A DNA stretch of 48,296 bases from an uncultured Bacilli bacterium (GTDB lineage: Bacteria > Bacillota_I > Bacilli_A > RF39 > UBA660): contig CALVJB010000005.1 in assembly GCA_944332025.1 (NCBI GenBank), positions 1 through 48,296 on the forward strand. Reading direction: 5' to 3'. Under the pieces are notes generated by a model. The model was not told the origin of the DNA and ran no database searches. It was given only the letters and a program-made list of their open reading frames with translations. Position numbers and translations under genes: made by a program. Shown here piece after piece: positions 42,809 to 48,296 of the stretch (within the stretch, counting starts at the first letter, position 1; each line of letters starts with the position of its first letter).

Positions 42809-44107
42809 TTATTTTAATACACTCCAATAACCATTTTTATTAGAACCCTCACGTTTTATATATTTCTTGCTTTTTAATGACTGAATAATTTTATTAATAT
42901 AAGGTTCACTATAATCAGTTAATTTTATAAAATCATTAGTTTTATAATAATTATTATTCTTAATTAATGATAATATTTTAGTCTCCGCTTCATTTAAATC
43001 AGAATATTCATCTATAGATGTAACATCATTTAATAATTCTTTATTAAGTGGTATAGTTACAATAATAGTATGTTCACTTATATAAAAAGCATCTTTTCCA
43101 TAATTTTTAACAATTAAAGGAATACCATGACCAGTTTGATCAATATAATCTAAATCACAAAAAATCTTTAAAAGTTTTTTATTAACAGGTTTTGATACAC
43201 CAGCAAAAAAATCATCCTTTGTTAATGCTGATGGTAACCCTCCATTAGATACAATTTCAATTCTATCGTCATAAATATAAACAGCAGGAGGAATTTCCTC
43301 AGACCATTTAGTATGAACACAAGCATTAAGCCATGCTTCTCTAAAAGAACTAAAATCAAAATATTTTTCTTCTATTCTTTGTATTCCACCAAGTTTTACT
43401 TTAGTTTCATTAATACTTTCCATATATTCCAAAACATTATTAACAGAGAGTAACAAACACTTACCGCCATAATCAGTCCTTTTTAACATAACTGATTTAT
43501 CAGTTCCTGCAAATGTAACAACTTTAATAGATAAATCATTAGAATCCGCTAATAACTCTGCCATTAAATTATATTTATTATCATCTGTTTTTAACCCTAA
43601 ATTATCTTCAAATTTATCATTATTTATTTTAATATCATTAGATATATATAAAGCTTTAAGTATTTTAAATGTCAAATCTTGATTAGATGCATTTCTCTTT
43701 ACTATATAATCAGGTTCACCATCTTTATTTATTAATGCTTTAAGCATCTCTGGAGATAACTGTTTATCTTCATCAAATGATCTACTATAATATTTACCAA
43801 AAGCAGAATATGGAACATTATCTCCCTTAGCATATACTTTAATAATTTTTTTATCTTCTATTAATTCTAATGATATATGTGGAATAATTTGAGGTTTTAT
43901 TCCCTCAGAAATTTTTCTTGAAACATCTCTTAAAGTATTTTCATTTAAATCTTTTTGACCAATAACATCACCATTATTTTTCACTCCAAAATACACTGTT
44001 CCTTCATTGTGTTTATTAAGCATAGCAGATAATGATATAATACCATCAATAAGCTCACTTGTACTTTTTTTAAATTCTATTTTTTCAGATTCAATACCTA
44101 AATTCAT
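42809..44107 (-). CDS. AlbA_2/Schlafen-like putative DNA-binding ATPase-like regulator
   Basis: A 432-aa protein. Residues 1-125 form the AlbA_2 domain (EKIEFKKSTSELIDGIISLSAM in two parts, TVYFGVKNNGDVIGQ, YYSRSFDEDKQLSP). A middle GHKL-like region carries REAWLNACVHTKWSE, IYDDRIEIVSNGGLP and TGHGIPLIVKNYG. A winged helix closes the chain (TKILSLIKNNNYYKTNDFIKL). The family is common in mobile and defence contexts and often autoregulates. The ATG follows AGGAGG. Immediately upstream, four repeats overlap the promoter and could be its operator. Confidence 0.88.
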   Translation of the reverse strand: MNLGIESEKIEFKKSTSELIDGIISLSAMLNKHNEGTVYFGVKNNGDVIGQKDLNENTLRDVSRKISEGIKPQIIPHISLELIEDKKIIKVYAKGDNVPYSAFGKYYSRSFDEDKQLSPEMLKALINKDGEPDYIVKRNASNQDLTFKILKALYISNDIKINNDKFEDNLGLKTDDNKYNLMAELLADSNDLSIKVVTFAGTDKSVMLKRTDYGGKCLLLSVNNVLEYMESINETKVKLGGIQRIEEKYFDFSSFREAWLNACVHTKWSEEIPPAVYIYDDRIEIVSNGGLPSALTKDDFFAGVSKPVNKKLLKIFCDLDYIDQTGHGIPLIVKNYGKDAFYISEHTIIVTIPLNKELLNDVTSIDEYSDLNEAETKILSLIKNNNYYKTNDFIKLTDYSEPYINKIIQSLKSKKYIKREGSNKNGYWSVLK

Positions 44108-44140
44108 AGTCTACCTCCTAAAATATTTTTTTATATTTTA

Positions 44141-44191
44141 TTCTATACTTTTTCTATACTTTATTCTATACTTTATTCTATACTTTGTCAA
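44141..44191 (-). promoter_or_regulatory. Promoter overlapped by four operator-like 11-12 bp repeats
   Basis: Minus strand TTGACA (44186-44191), 17 bases, TAGAAT (44163-44168). TTCTATACTTT (plus strand) occurs at 44141, 44152, 44164 and 44176: four copies spaced 11, 12 and 12 bases, about one helical turn, covering spacer, -10 and start region of the AlbA_2 gene. Confidence 0.7.
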
Positions 44192-44268
44192 TTATTCAAT
44201 TCAAAACAAAAGATTAGATAAAAACCTAACCTTTCTTTATGTAATGTTACAAAAGTCAATACCTGTAT

Positions 44269-44326
44269 ATTAAATTAGTCAGTATAGTCATGTTAAATTA
44301 GTCGCTACTATCGTGTTAAATTAGTC
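44269..44326 (-). repeat. Three direct repeats with 23-bp period after clpC
   Basis: TTAAATTAGTC (plus strand) at 44270, 44293 and 44316, exactly 23 bases apart, with 12 varying bases between. The last copy includes part of the clpC TGA stop. No stem-loop is evident. Function unknown. Confidence 0.75.
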
Positions 44327-46613
44327 AAACCGTTATCTCTTTCTTACCATTATACCAAGCATCAACAATAATAGGAGTAACTACTTCATCTATAACTTTA
44401 TCAACTCTTCTCGCTCCAAACTTAGGATAATTACTCTTCTCTATAACTTTATCCACAATTTCTTTGGATATCTTTATCTTTAAATCTTTCTTTTTAAACC
44501 CTTCTATTAATACATTTAATCTTTTTTCCACAATCCTGTGTATAACATCACTACTTATATCATTAAAGTAATAAATCTTACCTATTCTATTAACAAATTC
44601 CACACCTAAAAACTCTTCTATATCTATATTATTTTTACTTTCTGTAAATCCTATAGAATCATTAGAATAACCTAAATTAGTAGTCATAAAAAGAAATACA
44701 TTATCAAACCTAACCTTTCTACCACGAGAATCAGTTAATACTCCTTCATCAAGAACTTGTAGAAATATTTTCATAACTTCACCACTTGCCTTCTCTATCT
44801 CGTCAAGTAATATAACAGAGTGAGGATGCATTCTAATCGTATCAAGCACAGTTAAATGATTATCAAAACCAACATAACCTGGAGGAGACCCAATAATCTT
44901 ACTAACAGTATGAGCCTCTTTATATTCACTCATATCAAGTCTAATAAAGTTAGCATCTCCATATAGAAGTTTGGCAAACTCTTTAACTAATAAAGTTTTA
45001 CCAACACCAGTTCTTCCACAGAATAAAAAAGATTCTATATGAGGCTTATCCTGAAAACCAAGTCTAACCTTCTTAACTCTATTACACAAATCAGTAATAA
45101 TTTCATCTTGTCCTAAAACTATCTTTTTTAAACTCTTATCTAAGTTATTTATAATTTTCCTACTACTTTTATTAATCTCATAAACAGGTATCTTCGTCTT
45201 TAAATATATAACATCTGCAACCATCTCTTTAGTTATTTTTTTAGGCTTTCTCTTAGTTATTAGATTAAGTTCCAAGTCATTCTTCTTAGTAAGCAACTCT
45301 TTTTCTTTCTCTTTATAAGTAGAAGCTAGATCAAAGTCTTGCTTCATAATTGCTTTCTTCTTATTACTTATAACTTCCTGAAGTTCTATATTTATCTTAA
45401 AAAGGAAAGTATCATTCTTACTTTCTAAAAGTGATGCTTTAGTACAAACTTCATCTAAGATATCAATAGACTTATCAGGTTGATAGTATTCATAAATATA
45501 AGTATCACTAAGGTCTACTATTAAATCAATAATATCATCACTAATACTAACAAAGTGATAAGCTTCATATAAAAGCTTTAGTTTTTTTAATATCTCTTTA
45601 GTCTTCTCTTTAGTAGGCTCTTCTATCATAATAATTTGAAATCTTCTATTTAAAGCTTTATCTTTCTCTATAAAGTTATGATATTCATAAGTAGTAGTCG
45701 CTCCAATTAACTGTATCTTACCCCTTGCCAAAGCAGGCTTTATAATGTTAGAAGCATCAATCGCCCCTTCCGCACCACCAGCACCTACTATAGTATGTAC
45801 TTCATCTATAAAGACAATAATATCATCATTTTCTTCAAGCTCTTTTAATATCTTAGAAACCCTCTCTTCAAACTCTCCTCTATATTTTGTCCCCGCTACT
45901 AAACTAGCCATAGGAAGAGATAGTATAGTCTTCCCTTTAAGTGGTTTAGGAACATTACCTTCTACTATTCTTCTAGCAAGTTCTTCAACAATAGCAGTCT
46001 TACCTACTCCTGCTTCACCAATTAATAAAGGATTATTTTTACCCCTCCTACATAGTATCTCTATTAAACTTTTAATCTCATCATCCCTACCTATAACAGG
46101 ATCAACCTCATTACCCACAATCTTTTTATTAAGATTAACAGCAAAGTCTTCTACAAGTAACTTCTTGTGTAATGCTTTATTACTAACTTTAGAGTCTTTT
46201 GATATAGAGTTATATATCTCATCTACATCTATATTAAGACCTATCAAAAGTCTAATTGCAACCCCTTCTCCTTCTTCAAGTATTGCAAGTAATAACTCAT
46301 TAACACTAACTTCTACTTCACCTTTCTCTTTACTATTTAGTATAGCAGTCTCTATAACTCTCTTTAACAAAGGAGTATACAAAAACCATTCATTAGATTC
46401 TTTACCCACCCCTACTATTCTAATAAGTTCTTTTTTAAATACTTCATAAGTTATATTGTATGACGCTAGTACTGATACTATCTCTAAATCCTTCATTGAA
46501 AGTATAGAAAGAAATAAATGCTCACTTCCAACATAAGGATGTCTTAAATTATTCATCTCTTTTTTTGCAAGTATTAAAGCTTTCTGTGCTTCTTCACTAA
46601 ATCTTGAAAACAT
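44325..46613 (-). CDS. clpC: ClpC-type AAA+ unfoldase
   Basis: ClpC unfolds proteins for ClpP. The 762-aa protein has the double Clp N-domain (FSEEAQKALILAKKEM; HPYVGSEHLFLSIL) and two AAA+ modules with GEAGVGKTAIVEELARR and GRTGVGKTLLVKEFA. Between them lies an M-domain carrying a UVR-like helix (KKAIMKQDFDLASTYKEKEK). The ClpP-docking tripeptide IGF appears in SNDSIGFTES. It ends in TGA, evidence that TGA is a stop here. CtsR, McsA and McsB, the usual neighbours, are not present, and no CtsR operator is seen in the leader. Confidence 0.95.
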   Translation of the reverse strand: MFSRFSEEAQKALILAKKEMNNLRHPYVGSEHLFLSILSMKDLEIVSVLASYNITYEVFKKELIRIVGVGKESNEWFLYTPLLKRVIETAILNSKEKGEVEVSVNELLLAILEEGEGVAIRLLIGLNIDVDEIYNSISKDSKVSNKALHKKLLVEDFAVNLNKKIVGNEVDPVIGRDDEIKSLIEILCRRGKNNPLLIGEAGVGKTAIVEELARRIVEGNVPKPLKGKTILSLPMASLVAGTKYRGEFEERVSKILKELEENDDIIVFIDEVHTIVGAGGAEGAIDASNIIKPALARGKIQLIGATTTYEYHNFIEKDKALNRRFQIIMIEEPTKEKTKEILKKLKLLYEAYHFVSISDDIIDLIVDLSDTYIYEYYQPDKSIDILDEVCTKASLLESKNDTFLFKINIELQEVISNKKKAIMKQDFDLASTYKEKEKELLTKKNDLELNLITKRKPKKITKEMVADVIYLKTKIPVYEINKSSRKIINNLDKSLKKIVLGQDEIITDLCNRVKKVRLGFQDKPHIESFLFCGRTGVGKTLLVKEFAKLLYGDANFIRLDMSEYKEAHTVSKIIGSPPGYVGFDNHLTVLDTIRMHPHSVILLDEIEKASGEVMKIFLQVLDEGVLTDSRGRKVRFDNVFLFMTTNLGYSNDSIGFTESKNNIDIEEFLGVEFVNRIGKIYYFNDISSDVIHRIVEKRLNVLIEGFKKKDLKIKISKEIVDKVIEKSNYPKFGARRVDKVIDEVVTPIIVDAWYNGKKEITV

Positions 46614-46689
46614 AAAATTCCTCCAATCTAATAATATTGTAAAGATTTTTACTTACTCTAATCAAGAAATAGAAGCCCCAAAAAACTGA

Positions 46690-46714
46690 CAAAAAAAAGA
46701 CCCCTAAGGGTCTA
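46690..46714 (-). terminator. Intrinsic terminator of the YfcC-type gene
   Basis: Minus strand AGACCC-TTA-GGGGTCT followed by eight or more T residues. Confidence 0.88.
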
Positions 46715-46719
46715 TATTA

Positions 46720-48150
46720 CTATATGATTAGTAATAATACTGTAAATACAATAAATGCTAATACAAGTAATGCTACTAATAGTTTCCAAATATACTTAAA
46801 CCAATCTTTATAAGAAGTATTAGTATAAGCAAGTGTTGCCATTAATGGAATACTAGTAGGAGCTACTAAAGTAACAATACCATATAAGCTCTGGAATATT
46901 ACAGCAATAAGTTGATAATTATTAGTATCAGTAACCACACTTACAAAATATGGTAATACACTATAGAATGCATAAAGTGAATCTCCGTTAAAGATACTAG
47001 AAATAACTACAACTAAACCAGTAGTAAAGATATTAAATCCTTTAGTTAATCCTAAAATAAAGTTATAAATAACTAATTGATAAGGATTATAAGTAGTAAG
47101 TACTAAGCAAGTATAAATTAATAATATAACCAAAGCAGGTACTAATGCTTTTTTAACACCTTTACCAAATCCATCAAATACATCATCCCATTTAATTTTA
47201 TAAACAAATTTAAGGATAATGATAGCAAGTAACATTAAAGTTATTAATTCAACTAAAGTCCAATATCCAAAAGCACCAATTGCTCCTAAAATCTTACCAA
47301 AAATAGGAAAACCAAATAATTCAAATTCTGTAACAGCAGTTGTTACATCATCAAATAAAGTAATACCAAAAGCACTACTCCAAGGAATAAAACCTAAAAT
47401 TGTAACTATTAGCATTAAATCTAAAATTAAAACTAATGGCCATACTCTAACTTTATGTTTCTTATCCTTCTCCTTATCTTTAGCTTTCACACTCTTAACT
47501 TCTTCTGGGATAAACTCTTCTTTATCATCAACTTTCTTAGTACCAGCTTTCTTACCAAATTTTAATGTAAATAGAGCAAGTAAAACTACTCCTAAAACTA
47601 ATAAAACAATTTTAGCCCAGATTAAATCTGTAAGTTCTACTGATAAGTATTGTTGTAAAATTTGTGTTGTATTATAAGAAAATGTAGTTCCCATTAAACC
47701 AATAGCAACACTACCTGCTGTTACTGCAGTTGCAGCTACTTTATTATATCCCATCATAAGTACTAATGAAATAACGAATGGGAATAACATTAATAATGCT
47801 AATTGTAGTCCTGCAAATGAAGTTAAAAATGCAAATAAAGCCATAATTATAATTAAACATATCGCTTCTTTACCTTTAAACTTCTTTACTAAACTATCTA
47901 GCATTCTTCTATAAGCTCCAGTTTTATATAAAACTCCATAGAATCCACCAACAACTAACACAAATAGAGCTACATAGCCAAAGTATCCTAATACTGTTGA
48001 CTGATATGATAAAATATCAAATAATCCAACTTGATATCTACCAATATCTGTATACTCAGTTTGATAAGTTGCACAAGGTAAAATCCATGTTAATAAAGCA
48101 AATAAAAGTAATGTTATAATAACAACTTTAAGTGTATTATGCTTTTTCAT
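46720..48150 (-). CDS. YfcC-family membrane transporter
   Basis: A 476-aa integral membrane protein with about 11-12 helices. It begins MKKHNTLKVVIITLLLFALL behind GGAAGGAG at ATG 48150 and includes LPCATYQTEYTDIGRYQVG, written here as one short loop. It belongs to the YfcC/DcuC-like ion-transporter superfamily, whose members move C4-dicarboxylates, short acids or peptides/arginine-type substrates; the substrate here is not readable. A charged cytoplasmic loop of about 35 residues (around 205-240, rich in Lys/Glu/Val) separates the two halves. Confidence 0.85.
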   Translation of the reverse strand: MKKHNTLKVVIITLLLFALLTWILPCATYQTEYTDIGRYQVGLFDILSYQSTVLGYFGYVALFVLVVGGFYGVLYKTGAYRRMLDSLVKKFKGKEAICLIIIMALFAFLTSFAGLQLALLMLFPFVISLVLMMGYNKVAATAVTAGSVAIGLMGTTFSYNTTQILQQYLSVELTDLIWAKIVLLVLGVVLLALFTLKFGKKAGTKKVDDKEEFIPEEVKSVKAKDKEKDKKHKVRVWPLVLILDLMLIVTILGFIPWSSAFGITLFDDVTTAVTEFELFGFPIFGKILGAIGAFGYWTLVELITLMLLAIIILKFVYKIKWDDVFDGFGKGVKKALVPALVILLIYTCLVLTTYNPYQLVIYNFILGLTKGFNIFTTGLVVVISSIFNGDSLYAFYSVLPYFVSVVTDTNNYQLIAVIFQSLYGIVTLVAPTSIPLMATLAYTNTSYKDWFKYIWKLLVALLVLAFIVFTVLLLII

Positions 48151-48242
48151 ATCTTTCTCTCCTTCCAACTATAATTATACGAAGAATTCCCTTAGTTTAC
48201 AAGCTTTTACAAAACTTTTTCAGGATAAAATAATGAAAAAAA

Positions 48243-48292
48243 GTTAAAAAGCCGTAGAATCTTTGATATATAAAGGTTTTATGGCTTTTTTA
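48243..48292. terminator. Imperfect terminator hairpin at the right edge
   Basis: AAAAGCC...AAAGG/CCTTT-type paired arms around a GATATAT loop, ending in T6 on the plus strand and in A-rich sequence on the other. It probably belongs to a minus-strand gene beyond the window or acts bidirectionally. Confidence 0.5.
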
Positions 48293-48296
48293 TATA

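Noticed and set aside
45745-47677. Plus-strand frames of 234 and 152 aa opposite clpC and the YfcC-type gene
   Set aside because: Antisense to well-supported genes; Ser/Thr/Ile-rich composition is what reversed AT-rich code produces.
1-48296. Reassignment of TGA to tryptophan
   Set aside because: Tryptophan is encoded by TGG throughout, and clpC terminates at TGA at its normal end.
1-48296. tRNA or rRNA genes
   Set aside because: I saw no cloverleaf-like or rRNA-like segment by eye; a covariance-model scan would be needed to exclude a tRNA completely.

Overview
The window comes from an AT-rich, Gram-positive-type bacterium of the Bacillota/Mycoplasmatota side of the tree. It has murD, a FemX-type bridge enzyme, lgt and SigH/WhiA-type regulators, so it makes a cell wall. 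TGA is used as a stop (clpC, some RT-locus frames), which argues for the standard code and against Mycoplasma/Spiroplasma. An uncultured gut Bacilli lineage is my best guess, as inference only. Most of the window is conserved chromosome: the str operon (rpsL-rpsG-fusA-tuf), whiA-yvcK-trxB-lgt-yvlD-uvrA, and rel-sigma-rlmB-mrnC-yugP-cysS. Interspersed are clpP, clpC, a nucleoside kinase, a fatty-acid activation pair and several membrane or hypothetical genes.

The outstanding region is about 10.9-17.8 kb: a complete diversity-generating retroelement (DGR). It has a DGR-type reverse transcriptase (11867-12931), an Avd-like four-helix accessory protein overlapping its start, and a tandem array of four template repeats (TR1-TR4, period about 340 bp). 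A fifth copy looks like a decayed recipient. The target (15953-17830) is a membrane-anchored protein with a formylglycine-generating-enzyme/C-type-lectin-like C-terminus that ends in the variable repeat (VR). TR3 and the VR align without gaps over 104 bp with 11 mismatches, and all 11 fall at coding-strand adenines of the TR. This is direct sequence evidence of adenine-specific mutagenic retrohoming. A 6-bp hairpin sits 8 bp beyond the VR end, with the stop codon inside its loop. It recurs in different sequence at the same distance from the fifth copy and is absent from TR1-TR4. TR1, TR2 and TR4 differ from TR3 at non-A positions, so they probably template other, out-of-window targets. Each TR has its own promoter-like box and a palindrome whose arms co-vary between units.

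Layout. 0-3 kb, minus strand: a partial Fic-like gene, two unknown genes and murD. 3-5.2 kb, plus: FemX and two unknown genes. 5.2-6.5 kb, minus: two membrane proteins. 6.5-10.9 kb, minus: str operon. 10.9-17.8 kb: DGR with an XRE regulator and a small membrane protein behind the RT, and a plus-strand frameshifted flavoredoxin/rubredoxin gene between array and target. 18-19 kb and 27-28 kb: two Rpn-type PD-(D/E)XK genes sharing an unusual promoter and leader. 19-27 kb: nucleoside kinase, clpP, DUF3006, a double-HTH regulator, acyl-CoA ligase plus acyltransferase, PHP and AIM24 proteins. 28-42 kb, minus: housekeeping operons. 42-48 kb, minus: an unknown gene, an AlbA_2/Schlafen-like regulator with operator-like repeats, clpC and a YfcC-type transporter.
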